Assembly (NCBI GenBank): GCA_963810485.1
Contig: CAWENQ010000004.1
Coordinates: 868,001-932,000 of the forward strand
DNA from: DATKFM01 sp963810485
GTDB lineage: Bacteria > Pseudomonadota > Alphaproteobacteria > Dongiales > Dongiaceae
Reading direction: 5' to 3'
DNA: 64,000 nt
Shown: positions 30,061 through 39,894 of the stretch, piece after piece
How positions within the stretch are numbered: position 1 is the stretch's first letter
Layout: every line of letters starts with the position of its first letter
Translations under genes and position numbers: made by a program
The notes under the pieces: generated by a model
What the model was told of the DNA's origin: nothing
Database searches by the model: none
Seen by the model: the letters and a program-made list of their open reading frames with translations, nothing else

Positions 30061-30083
30061 ACAAGGCCCCGGCGGGCCTTTGT
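30061..30083 (+). promoter_or_regulatory. Hairpin in the secA leader
   Basis: ACAAGGCCC and GGGCCTTTGT can pair (one bulged base) around a four-base loop inside the predicted secA leader. It is terminator-like but followed by only a weak T-rich stretch (TATTCTG). SecA levels are autoregulated in some bacteria, so an attenuator is possible. There is no direct evidence. Confidence 0.3.
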
Positions 30084-30128
30084 ATTCTGCGGAAATCGCG
30101 CCTCAAATCCTTAATCAGGCTGGTTTGA

Positions 30129-32877
30129 ATGTTTGCTTCTGTTGCCAAGCGGCTATTCGGGTCGGCCAACGACCGTTTCATCAAGAGTCTCGACAAAACG
30201 GTCAATGAGATCAACGAGTTGGAGCCGTCCCTGGTGGCGCTCTCCGACGACGAATTAAAGGCGCGGACCGGCTGGCTGAAGGGCCGGCTGACGGCCGGCG
30301 AGACTTCTGGATGACCTGCTGTCCGATGCCTTTGCGACTGTCCGCGAGGCGGCGAAACGCACCCTCGGGCAGCGCCATTTCGACGTGCAGCTCAAGGGCG
30401 GCGTCGTGCTCCACCGCGGCATGATCTCGGAGATGAAGACCGGCGAAGGCAAGACGCTCGTGGCGACCTTGCCGGTCTATCTCAACGCCCTCGAGGGGAC
30501 CGGCGTGCATGTGGTGACGGTGAACGATTACCTGGCCCGCCGCGACGCCGAATGGATGGGTCAGATCTACCGCTTCCTCGGCATGAGCGTCGGCGTAATC
30601 GTCCCCAACATGATGGACCCGGACCGCCGCGCCGCCTATGCCGCCGACATCACCTATGCCACGAATAACGAACTCGGCTTCGACTATCTGCGCGACAACA
30701 TGAAATCGCGCACCGAGGAGATGGTGCACCGCCCGTTCAATTTCGCCATCGTCGACGAAGTGGACAGCATCCTGGTGGACGAGGCGCGCACGCCCCTGAT
30801 CATCTCCGGCATGTCCGAGGATTCCTCGGCGCTCTATGTCTCGATCGACAAGTTCATCCCCCATCTGATCGAAGGCGACTACGAGAAGGATGAAAAGGGG
30901 CGCCAGGTGACCCTGACCGATCAGGGCACCGAGCATGTGGAAGCGCTGCTGCGCACCGCCAATCTGCTGAAGGGCAACAGCCTCTATGATCTGCAGAACA
31001 TCAGCCTGGTGCATCACATCAACCAGGCGCTGCGCGCCCACAAGATGTACCGGCGCGACACCGACTACATCGTCAAGGCCGACCCCAAGGACAACATCGA
31101 GAAGGTCTTCATCGTCGACGAGTTCACCGGCCGGGTGATGGAAGGCCGCCGCTGGTCGGAAGGGCTGCATCAGGCGGTCGAGGCGAAGGAAGGCGTGCCG
31201 ATCCAGCGCGAGTCCCAGACCGTCGCCTCCATCACCTTCCAGAATTATTTCCGCATGTATCCGAAGCTGGCGGGCATGACCGGCACGGCGATGACGGAAG
31301 CCTCTGAATTCGCCGATATCTACAGCCTGGAAGTGATCGAGATCCCGACCAACGTTCCCTGCATCCGCAAGGATGCGGAGGATGAGGTCTATCGCTCGGC
31401 GCGCGAGAAGAACAAGGCGATCATCGGGCTGATCGAGGAATGTCGGGCGCGCAAACAGCCGGTGCTGGTGGGCACGGTCAGCATCGAGAAATCCGAAACG
31501 CTGGGCGCGCTGCTGAAGGAACACAAGATCCCGCATCAGGTGCTGAACGCCCGCTACCATGAGCAGGAGGCCTTCATCATCGCCCAGGCCGGCTCGCCGG
31601 GGGCCGTCACCATCGCCACCAACATGGCCGGCCGCGGCACCGACATCCAGCTCGGCGGCAATGTCGACATGCGCATCCGCCAGGAACTGGAAGGTATCGA
31701 AGATCCGGGCGCACGCGAGCGCAAGACGGCGGCGATCCGCAGCGACGTGCAGAACCTGAAGCAGATCGCGCTGGACGCCGGCGGCCTGTTCGTCATCGGC
31801 ACCGAGCGCCATGAGAGCCGGCGCATCGACAACCAGCTCCGCGGCCGTTCAGGCCGCCAGGGCGACCCCGGCGCCTCGCGCTTCTTCCTGTCGCTGGAAG
31901 ACGATCTCATGCGCATCTTCGGCAGCGAGCGCATGGACACCATGCTGAAGCGGCTGGGACTGAAGGAAGACGAGGCCATCACCCATTCCTGGGTGACGAA
32001 GGCGTTGGAAAAAGCGCAGCAGAAGGTCGAGGCGCGCAACTTCGAGATCCGCAAGAACCTGCTGAAGTACGACGACGTCATGAACGACCAGCGCAAGGTC
32101 ATCTATGAACAGCGCCGCGACTTGATGCAGACGCCGGATGTGTCGGAGACCGTCACCACGATGCGCCAAGAGGTGATCGGCGACCTGATGGGGAAATTCA
32201 TTCCCCCCAACAGCTATCCCGAGCAGTGGGACACCAAGGGCCTGCATGAGGAAACGCTGCGGCTGCTCAATCTGGATTTGCCGATTCCCGATTGGGCCAA
32301 GGAAGAGGGCATCGACGACGACGTCATTCTCGAGCGCATCACCAAGGCCTCCGACGCCAAAATGGCGGACAAGGATGAGCGCTTCCGGCCGGAAGTCATG
32401 CGCATGGTCGAGAAGAGCGTGCTGCTGCAGATCCTGGACCAGAATTGGAAGGACCATCTGCAGGCGCTGGAATACCTCCGCCACGGCATCGGTCTGCGCG
32501 CCTATGCGTCGCGCGATGTGTTGAGCGAGTACAAGCGCGAAGCCTTCGAGATGTTCGCCGGCATGCTGAACCGGCTGCGCGAGACCGTCACCCAGTTCAT
32601 GAGCCATGTGGAAGTGCGGGTGCAGCGGCCGGAGGATCTGCCGGCGCAGGCGCCGCAGCGCGTCCGGGCCAGCCATCCGGAACCGGCGAGCGCGATGGCG
32701 GCTGCGGGGCCAGGACCGGTGGCGATGCCGGCGGCGGCCGGTGCGGCGCAGGCGGCTCAGTTGGGCCGCGGCCTGATCAATCCCGACGATCCCGCCACCT
32801 GGACCAACGTCAACCGCAACGCCGCCTGTCCGTGCGGTTCCGGCAAGAAGTACAAGTATTGCCACGGCAAACAGTAG
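30129..32877 (+). CDS. secA: Preprotein translocase ATPase SecA (frameshifted near the start)
   Basis: The motor ATPase that drives proteins through SecYEG. The N-terminus (MFASVAKRLFGSANDRFIKS) runs in frame to GRLTAGET, where a doubled T at 30305-30306 creates an early stop. One base over, the protein continues LDDLLSDAFATVREAAKRTL to the end. Walker A is MKTGEGKTLVA, the DEAD-like box VDEVDSILVDEARTPL, and motif VI region RGTDIQLGGN with GRSGRQGDPG. The C-terminus ends in the SEC-C zinc motif (ACPCGSGKKYKYCHG) that contacts SecB. The restored length is about 916 residues. SecA is essential, so the slip is most likely a sequence error. Confidence 0.95.
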
Positions 32878-32935
32878 GGGTGACCGCAGGTCGGCCCTAC
32901 AAGGTTTGCGATGCGTTACGCGCGCACCGCGACGC

Positions 32936-33892
32936 CTACGCCAGCCCCTTCCTTCCCATGCTGAGGAACTTGCTGCGGCGGTCGGCGCGGTAGTCACGCA
33001 CATTGCCGCCGGTAAGGCTGCCCAGCGCCCGCTCCAGCGCGTCGCCCAGCGCATTGATCGCATCGGCCTTGCCGCGGTGGGCGCCGCCAAGCGGCTCCGG
33101 CACCACCTGGTCGATGATGCCCAGACCGGCCAGATCCTGGGCTGTCAGTTTCAAGGCCTCGGCCGCGGCCTCCTTGCCTTCGTCGCGGTTGCGCCAGAGA
33201 ATCGCCGCGCAGCCTTCGGGCGAGATCACCGAATAGACCGCATGCTCGAGCATCAGCACGCGGTTGGCGGCGGCGAGCGCGATGGCGCCGCCGGAACCGC
33301 CTTCGCCGATGATCGCGGCAATGGACGGAATGCGGACCTTCAGGCAGACCTCGATGCTGCGGGCGATGGCTTCGGCCTGGCCGCGCGCCTCGGCCTCGAC
33401 GCCGGGATAGGCGCCCGGCGTGTCGACGAAGACCAGCAGCGGCAGGTTGAACCGGTCGGCCACTTCCATCAGCCGCTGCGCCTTGCGGTAGCCCTCGGGC
33501 TTGGCCATGCCCCAGTTATGCTGCATGCGAGTGGTCGCCGTGCCCTTCTCATGACCGAGCAGGAGGACCGACCGGCCGCGGAAACGCCCGAGCCCGCCCT
33601 GGATGGCGCGATCGTCGGCATAGAGGCGGTCGCCGGCCAGCGGCGTGTAGTCCTCGATCAGGCCGGCGACATAGTCGCTGAAATGCGGCCGGTCCACGTG
33701 GCGGGCGACCAGCGTCTTCTGCCAGGGGCTGAGCTTGCCGTAGATCTGCCGCAGCAGTTTGTCGGCCTTCTGCTGCAGGCGCGCCACTTCTTCGGCGATG
33801 TTGAGGTCGCCGGCATTTGGCAGATGGCGCAGCTCTTCGATCTTGCCTTCAAGCTCGGCGATCGGCTGCTCGAAATCGAGATAGGTGGGCAT
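32936..33892 (-). CDS. accA: Acetyl-CoA carboxylase carboxyltransferase subunit alpha
   Basis: With AccD it transfers CO2 from biotin-BCCP to acetyl-CoA, giving malonyl-CoA. The intact 318-residue protein starts MPTYLDFEQPIAELEGKIEE with GAGGGGA upstream. It shows HNWGMAKPEGYRKAQRLM, the oxyanion-type GEGGSGGAIALAAANRVLML and the conserved VISPEGCAAILWR. It is convergent with secA (58 bases apart) and shares strand with the malyl-CoA lyase gene upstream. Confidence 0.97.
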   Translation of the reverse strand: MPTYLDFEQPIAELEGKIEELRHLPNAGDLNIAEEVARLQQKADKLLRQIYGKLSPWQKTLVARHVDRPHFSDYVAGLIEDYTPLAGDRLYADDRAIQGGLGRFRGRSVLLLGHEKGTATTRMQHNWGMAKPEGYRKAQRLMEVADRFNLPLLVFVDTPGAYPGVEAEARGQAEAIARSIEVCLKVRIPSIAAIIGEGGSGGAIALAAANRVLMLEHAVYSVISPEGCAAILWRNRDEGKEAAAEALKLTAQDLAGLGIIDQVVPEPLGGAHRGKADAINALGDALERALGSLTGGNVRDYRADRRSKFLSMGRKGLA

Positions 33893-33942
33893 TCCCCTCT
33901 ATGCTTTCTGCGCCGCCACCGGCGCGACCGCCCGGCTGCCGC

Positions 33943-34926
33943 CTAGCGCGCGCTGCCGGCGATCTGATCGGCCTTCTTGACCAGAACTTCGGCCTGGCGG
34001 ATCGAGGCATAATCGATCAGGCGGCCATCGAGCGACACCGCGCCCTTGCCGGCTTTCGCCGCTTCGTCCATGGCGACGATGATGCGCCGCGCCCGCGTCA
34101 CCTCGGCCTCGCTGGGGCTGAAGACTTCGTTGGCCAGGGTCACCTGCGACGGATGGATCGCCCATTTGCCTTCGCAGCCCAGCACCGCGGCGCGGCCGCC
34201 GCCGGCGCGATAGCCCTCGGGATCGGAGAAGTCGCCGAACGGACCGTCCACCGGACGCAGGCCATTGGCGCGGGCCGCCACCACCATGCGGGCGATGGCG
34301 TAGTGCCACATGTCGCCCCAATGGACGGCGCGGTCGCCCTTGTCGCTCTTGTCGGTGAGGACCGCATAGTCCTTGTTCGCGCCGCCGATATTGGTGGTGC
34401 GCGCCCGGGTCGACGCCGCGTAGTCGGCGACGCCGAAATGCAACGACTCGTTGCGCCGGCTGGCGGCCGCGATCTCATGCACATTCTGCATGCCAAGCGC
34501 GGTTTCGATGATCATCTCAAAGCCGATTCGCTTCTTGCGGCCCTTGGCGGTTTCGGCCTGGGTGACCAGCATGTCCACGGCATAGACATCGGAGGCGGTG
34601 CCGACTTTCGGGATCATGATCAGGTCGAGCCGCTCGCTGGCCTGCTCCAGCACATCGACCACATCCCGGTACATGTAATGGGTGTCCAGGCCATTGATGC
34701 GCACCGACAGCACCTTGCTGCCCCAGTCGATATCGCCGATCGCGGCGATGACGTTCTTGCGCGCCTGCACCTTGTCGTCGGGCGCGACCGCGTCCTCCAG
34801 GTCGAGGAACACGACGTCGGCGGCGGATTTGGCGGCTTTTTCGAATAATTGCGGCTGGCTGCCGGGGACTGCCAGTTCGCTGCGGTTGAGCCGCGCCGGC
34901 GCCTGTTCCACGACCTTGAAGCTCAT
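33943..34926 (-). CDS. mcl: L-malyl-CoA / beta-methylmalyl-CoA lyase (HpcH/HpaI family)
   Basis: A CitE-like TIM-barrel lyase that cleaves malyl-CoA to acetyl-CoA and glyoxylate and condenses or cleaves methylmalyl-CoA in the ethylmalonyl-CoA pathway. The 327-residue protein starts MSFKVVEQAPARLNRSELAV at ATG 34926 with GAGGG upstream. The Mcl signature FLDLEDAVAPDDKVQARKN is present, along with the Mg-ligand Glu in GFEMIIETALGM, the HFGVADYAASTRARTTNIGG loop and the C-terminal KWAIHPSQVTLANEVFSP. It lies 50 bases upstream of accA and may be co-transcribed, although the pathways are only loosely related. No other ethylmalonyl-CoA gene is in the window. Confidence 0.85.
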   Translation of the reverse strand: MSFKVVEQAPARLNRSELAVPGSQPQLFEKAAKSAADVVFLDLEDAVAPDDKVQARKNVIAAIGDIDWGSKVLSVRINGLDTHYMYRDVVDVLEQASERLDLIMIPKVGTASDVYAVDMLVTQAETAKGRKKRIGFEMIIETALGMQNVHEIAAASRRNESLHFGVADYAASTRARTTNIGGANKDYAVLTDKSDKGDRAVHWGDMWHYAIARMVVAARANGLRPVDGPFGDFSDPEGYRAGGGRAAVLGCEGKWAIHPSQVTLANEVFSPSEAEVTRARRIIVAMDEAAKAGKGAVSLDGRLIDYASIRQAEVLVKKADQIAGSAR

Positions 34927-35080
34927 GCTGCCCTCGAAAAGTGTTTGAGAAGACTTGGATTCAGGCAATCCGGCCGGGACCCGCTCACAAGGGCCGGTCC
35001 GCGCCGCCTTGATGCCAATCGCGGCCCAAGCTGTCAATCTATGGGGGCTGTGAATTGCCGGGGGCTGTCAATCGGCGGGG

Positions 35081-36059
35081 TTATTCCGGGTCCTGGCGCC
35101 GCGGCCGGGCCAGGGGATGGTGGGTATTGACCAGGGTCTTGAGCCGTTCCCCCGCCACATGGGTGTAGATCTGGGTGGTGGCGATGTCGGCATGGCCCAG
35201 CATCTGCTGCACGCTGCGCAGGTCCGCGCCATTGTCCAGGAGATGGGTGGCGAAGGCGTGGCGCAGCACATGGGGCTGAAACCCGGCCCGGATCGATATC
35301 AGCCGCCAGGCAGATCGCCTTCAGCAGCTGGGCGAAGCGGTGACGGGTCAAATGCCCGCTCTTGCCCCGCGACGGGAACAGCCAGGGCGACGTGCCGCCG
35401 CCGGCGCGGGCCTTGGCCAGCCAGACCGTACGCACCGGCAGCCAACTGGCAACTGCCTGCCGCGCCCCGTCATTCAGCGGGATCATCCGTTCCTTGCCGC
35501 CCTTGCCGCGGACGATCAGCACGCGCTGGTCGCGCATCACGGCGGCGACGGGCATGCCGACCAGCTCGGACACCCGCAGGCCGGTGGCGTAGAGCAGCTC
35601 CAGGAGCGCAAGGGCGCGCAGGCCGTCATCGCCCGGCAGCGCGCGGGCGGCGGTAAGCAGCCGCGCCACTTCCTCCTCGCTCAGCAGCTTGGGCAGCGCC
35701 TTGGGTTGCCGCGGCGCATCGACGGTTCCCAACGGATCGTCGGTCCGCAAACCCTCGCCGATCAGGAACTTGTAGAACTGCCGCAAGGCCGAAAGCCGTC
35801 GCGCGGCCGTGCGCGGCGCCATGCCCGCCTGGTCCAGGCGCTGGAGGTACGCGCGCACCAGCGCCGCATCGGCATCGGCCAGGGAGCGGTCGCGCCGCCC
35901 GAGAAAGCCGGCGAAGTCATTGAGGTCGCGGCGATAGGCGTCGATCGTATTGGCCGCCGATTGCCGCTCGGCCATCAGCATCTCGAAGAAACGTTCGAGA
36001 AGGCGGTCGGCGGGCGCCATCGGTCCTGTGATCTGCATATTCTGTTTGATCGCTTTCAT
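35081..36059 (-). CDS. xerD: Tyrosine recombinase XerD (frameshifted)
   Basis: Site-specific recombinase that, with XerC, resolves chromosome dimers at dif at the septum. The N-terminal SAM-like core-binding domain (LERFFEMLMAERQSAANTID) is followed by the catalytic domain with Arg in LLELLYATGLRVSELVGMP. At about 35272-35278 the frame slips by one base. In the next frame the catalytic block continues as LRHAFATHLLDNGADLRSVQ, then QMLGHADIATTQIYTHVAGE, containing the H-x-x-R, the second His and the nucleophilic Tyr. The restored length is about 325 residues, slightly longer than typical XerD. I start at ATG 36059, just after the stop of the preceding gene. Confidence 0.9.
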
Positions 36060-36061
36060 GA

Positions 36062-37862
36062 TTACAGGCCGTTGGCGATCGCCGCTTCGACGGCGATGCG
36101 GCGGGCGTCCTTCTCCAGACCCACGCGGCGCAGACCCGACAGGGCGCGCAGCAGCCACAGCGGCTCCGCCATCGCCAGATCGCGCAAGCCCACCAGCGCC
36201 AGCAATCCTGTTTCGCCTTGCATGCCCTTGGCCGAGACATCGCCGAGATCGAGCCAGAGATTGAGATTCTCCTTCGGCAAATTCGGCGCGCTGCCATCGC
36301 CCGAATTCGCGATGGCGCCATCGGCCGAATCAGGCAGCGAGCTCATCGAAGGCGGAGAAGATCGCCTGCAGCCGTTCGACGCTGTCGGGGCTGGCATTGA
36401 CCTGTCCCTGCGCCAGGAAAGACCCCATCACCGGCACCAATTCATAGCCGCCGGCGAGATAATCCAGCGCCAGCAGCGACGGCAGCATGATTGCCGAGTT
36501 GGTATCGACCGAGCCTTCGCCGTAGCTCTGGTCGCCCTGGGTCAATTCGATCCAGGCGCGCGCCCTCTCGAACTCGCCGAGGGCGAAAAGATAATGCGCC
36601 GCTTCCGGCGCATACCAGGACAGTTCCGGCGCCGGCGGCAGATCCATCAGGAAGGGGGCAAAGACCTGCAGCCGCCAATTGTCGTTGTCGGCCCAGCCGG
36701 TGGGGCCTAGCGCCACCTGCAGGATCGAGGCGCGAACCGACGGCACCGGTGCCGCAGCGACGGCCTGATACAGCACCGCGCGGTCGCGCGCGCTGGCGCC
36801 GGTTTCCGGCAGCCCCGCCGCGCCCTGCAGATCCTCCGGTTTAAATGTCTGGGCGGCATAGGCGTCGCGCACCACCTGGGCCGCGAGTGCGCCTTGCGAG
36901 GCGGCGGCTTCCGCAGCCGACAATCGCAATTCCGGATCGATCCGCGTATCCATCGCCAGCGAGGTCACCGCCTCGATCGAGGCGAGATCGAAGGCGTTGT
37001 CAGGCAGCGGTTCCTGCGCCTCGTGATACATGGCGATGCGGGCGGGCGTGAGTTCGTGGGGCGCGGGAATCTTCACCTCTGTATTGCCGGCAAGACGATC
37101 CATGATCGCTGCGAAGAACGGATCGGTGGCGCCTTCCTCGCGCAGCAGGTCGAGGCTGAATTGCGCATCGCTCTGCTTGCCGCCGCGCCATTGGCAGAAC
37201 ACCCGCTGCTGCTGAAACTCCCTGTTGATCCCGAAAGACGCGGCGGGCTGCAACAGAGCCGCACAGGCGCCATCCACATCCAGGGATTGCCAGGAGAGAT
37301 CCACGAGAACTTGCGATGCCGTGCCGTCCATCGCCCGCGCCGGGGCCGTGCGCAGCAATTGCAGCGCATCCTGCAGAAAGCCCATCTCGGCCAGGATGCG
37401 GGCGCGCAGCGCCAGGATGTTGACGCCGGTGCCCTGGCCCGGCGGCGGGCTGGCATTGGTCAGCAGCAGGGTTCGGGTCAGCGACGCCAGCGCCGGCGAA
37501 TGATGCAGCGGCAGCCGCGCCAGCAGCCGCTCGATCTTGCCCCGGCTGCTGCCTCGCCACAGCGAGGGCTGCAGCCCGCCATTCTGTGGAGTCAGCGGGC
37601 CGGCGAAATCGCCGCCGACCTCGTCGAGGGTTTCCATTTCGAAACCCTGGGGTGCGTCGGAGGATGTATCCGCCGGCGCGTCCGCGCCGGTTTGGGTTTC
37701 CGGCTAAGTCAGCGGCAGGAGATTGACCGGATCGCTCTGGCTGAGCAGCGTCTGGGCCACGGCCCCGGGTGCCGTCAGCAGTACCGCCGCGGCCGCCAAT
37801 CCTAGGACGGATGTCCGCAGCCAGACCTCCGCTCGGCAGCCACTACTGGCTGAACCGGTCAT
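36062..37862 (-). CDS. Conserved exported protein of unknown function (amber codon and frameshift)
   Basis: A protein of about 600 residues, reconstructed. A signal peptide lies at the front (RTSVLGLAAAAVLLTAPGAVA, cleavage near AVAQT). An in-frame TAG at 37704-37706 interrupts it, yet the same frame reads on without another stop through METLDEVGGDFAGPLTPQNG for a further 435 residues. Near 36335 a base is gained, and the last 90 or so residues (LNLWLDLGDVSAKGM to VEAAIANGL) are in the next frame. The body is helical and Ala/Leu-rich with a solenoid look. The gene sits between xerD and a small membrane protein gene, opposite aroK, a position where alphaproteobacteria carry a similar unknown. 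The start at ATG 37862 overlaps the upstream gene and is uncertain. Confidence 0.65.
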
Positions 37863-37983
37863 TGGGGACGGTTTTCTCGATGGTCGATGTCGGCGGCGAA
37901 ACCTCCCAATAGGCGAGGACGCCAAACCCAACGACGACGACGATCAGGCAGAGGGTGAAAAAGCCGAGAACCAGCCGCCTCAT
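37843..37983 (-). CDS. 46-residue single-span membrane protein
   Basis: A short gene with an ATG at 37983 and a TAG stop at 37843. It encodes a basic start (MRRLVLG), one hydrophobic span rich in Val and Phe (FFTLCLIVVVVGFGVLAYW) and a short tail ending TIEKTVPNDRFSQ. The order basic-hydrophobic-polar predicts an N-in membrane protein or an uncleaved signal anchor. The tail pattern VEK-x-x-PN-x-RF recurs, as I recall it, in small proteins at this locus in related bacteria. The function is unknown. It overlaps the start of the conserved exported gene, suggesting co-translation. Confidence 0.65.
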   Translation of the reverse strand: MRRLVLGFFTLCLIVVVVGFGVLAYWEVSPPTSTIEKTVPNDRFSQ

Positions 37984-38169
37984 CGCGCGCCGGCTCCCGC
38001 GGGAACGCGGCCCTGCCGCGCCCGAGAATCAATTGTAAGGGATTGCAACTCTGTCATTTTCTCAGCTTAGGTCTTGACTGTGGCGATAATGCGGCACTCT
38101 ATCGGGCAGCGTGAATCCTGACAACGCGAGCCCGCGCCGGCGGCGATACCGGCAGCTTTGAATCAGTCC

Positions 38170-38751
38170 ATGGTCGATACTGCAACCCTCAAGCTGCCGA
38201 AGATTGTCGTCCTGGTCGGTCTGATGGGCGTGGGCAAGACCGCCATCGGCAAGCGCCTGTCGCAGCGGCTGGAGCTCAGCTTCGTCGATGCCGACAAGGA
38301 GATCGAGGCGGCGGCCGGCTGCTCCATCGCCGAGATCTTCGAGCGCCATGGCGAGCAAAGCTTCCGCGACGGTGAGCGGCGGGTCATCCTGCGGCTGCTG
38401 GAGAATCCGGTCCATGTCCTGTCCACCGGCGGTGGCGCCTTCATGGATCCGGAGACCCGGGCGCGCATTGCCGAGCGCGGCATCTCCATCTGGCTGCGCG
38501 CCGATCTCGAATTGATGCTGAAGCGCGTGTCCCGCCGCAACGACCGGCCGCTGCTGCAGGTGGCCGATCCCCGCGCCAAGCTGCAGGAGCTGATGGCGTT
38601 GCGCTATCCCACCTATGCCCTGGCCGACATCACCGTCGACAGCGTGGATGCGCCGCCGGAGGTAACGGTCGAGCGCGTCCACGAGGCGTTGTCGGCCCAT
38701 CTCCGCCAGCATGAGTCCTCGTTGGCGGCCGAGGAGCGCGCAGCATCGTGA
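38170..38751 (+). CDS. aroK: Shikimate kinase
   Basis: Phosphorylates shikimate in aromatic amino acid synthesis. The 193-residue protein carries the P-loop VLVGLMGVGKTAIGKRLSQR, the shikimate-binding Asp in FVDADKEIEAAAG, the Arg in FRDGERRVI, and the GGG motif in VLSTGGGAFMDPETR. I choose ATG 38170; a TTG four codons earlier is the alternative. The stop overlaps the aroB GTG as GTGA, so the pair is coupled. It is divergent from the small membrane protein and xerD run. Confidence 0.96.
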   Translation: MVDTATLKLPKIVVLVGLMGVGKTAIGKRLSQRLELSFVDADKEIEAAAGCSIAEIFERHGEQSFRDGERRVILRLLENPVHVLSTGGGAFMDPETRARIAERGISIWLRADLELMLKRVSRRNDRPLLQVADPRAKLQELMALRYPTYALADITVDSVDAPPEVTVERVHEALSAHLRQHESSLAAEERAAS

Positions 38752-39863
38752 GCGGGGCCGAGAAGCTGACTGTCGCGCTGGGGGCGCGCAGCTATGACAT
38801 CCTGGTTGGCCGTGGTTTGCTGGCGCAGGCCGGCGACCATTTGCGCCCGCTGCTGAAGCATCCGAAGGTCATCATCGTCACCGACGAGCCGGTGGCGCGC
38901 CTGCATCTGCCGGTGCTGACGCGCGCGCTGGACCAGGGCGGCATCGCCCATCGCGAGATCGTCCTGCCATCGGGCGAGCAGACCAAGAGCTTCCAGTATC
39001 TGGAGCAGCTGATGGACCGGCTGCTGGCGGAGAAGCCGGAGCGCAGCACCATGCTGGTCGCGCTCGGCGGCGGCGTCATCGGCGACCTCACCGGCTTTGC
39101 CGCCAGCATCCTCTTGCGCGGTGTCGACTTCGTGCAGATCCCCACCACGCTGCTGGCGCAGGTGGACAGCTCCGTCGGCGGCAAGACCGCCATCGATACC
39201 CGCTGGGGCAAGAATCTGGTGGGCAGCTTCCACCAGCCGCGGCTGGTGCTGGCGGATACCGGCGTGCTGGACTCGCTACCGCGCCGCGAACTGCTGGCCG
39301 GCTATGCCGAGGTGGCGAAATACGGCCTGATCAACGATGCACCCTTCTTCGCCTGGCTCGAGGAACATGGGACGGCCGTCATCGACGGCGACAATGCCGC
39401 GCGGCAGCGGGCGGTGCGCATCAGCTGCGCCGCCAAGGCCGCCATCGTCGCCGAGGATGAGCGGGAGTCCGGTGCCCGGGCGCTGCTCAATCTCGGCCAC
39501 ACCTTCGGCCATGCGCTGGAGCTGGAATGCGGCTATGGCAGCGACCTGCTCCATGGCGAAGCCGTGGCCATCGGCATGGTCATGGCCTTCGATCTCTCGG
39601 CCCAGCTCGGCCTCTGCCCGCCGGAAGATGCGGCGCGGGTCGAACGGCATCTCGCCGCCATCGGCCTTCCCACCAGCCCGACGGCCATCGGCGGCCGCGT
39701 CTGGGATGCGGACCGTCTGATCGAGAACATGCAGCATGACAAGAAGCTGAGCGGCGGCCGGCTCAACTTCATCCTGGCGCGCGGCATCGGCCGCGCCTTC
39801 ATTGCTGGGGATGTGAACATTGCCGACGTCAAGGCCCTGCTCGTCGAAGCCGCGGCCGCCTGA
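38748..39863 (+). CDS. aroB: 3-dehydroquinate synthase
   Basis: An NAD- and zinc-dependent enzyme that cyclises DAHP to 3-dehydroquinate. The 371-residue protein starts at GTG 38748 inside the aroK stop. Visible are the NAD-binding ALGGGVIGDLTGFAASILLR, the substrate loop PTTLLAQVDSSVGGKTAID, and zinc ligands in GYAEVAKYGLI, LNLGHTFGHALE and LLHGEAVAIGM. Pairing with aroK is the standard arrangement. Confidence 0.97.
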   Translation: MSGAEKLTVALGARSYDILVGRGLLAQAGDHLRPLLKHPKVIIVTDEPVARLHLPVLTRALDQGGIAHREIVLPSGEQTKSFQYLEQLMDRLLAEKPERSTMLVALGGGVIGDLTGFAASILLRGVDFVQIPTTLLAQVDSSVGGKTAIDTRWGKNLVGSFHQPRLVLADTGVLDSLPRRELLAGYAEVAKYGLINDAPFFAWLEEHGTAVIDGDNAARQRAVRISCAAKAAIVAEDERESGARALLNLGHTFGHALELECGYGSDLLHGEAVAIGMVMAFDLSAQLGLCPPEDAARVERHLAAIGLPTSPTAIGGRVWDADRLIENMQHDKKLSGGRLNFILARGIGRAFIAGDVNIADVKALLVEAAAA

Positions 39864-39894
39864 TCCCTAACGACCCAGATTGGGAGTTTAATCA

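Larger units (their letters stand above)
29811..30128. other. Divergent regulatory gap between the parvulin and secA genes
   Basis: A 318-base non-coding stretch. It holds a good sigma-70-type promoter toward secA and a hairpin in the secA leader, both listed separately. The part nearest the parvulin gene shows no motif I can support. Confidence 0.6.
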
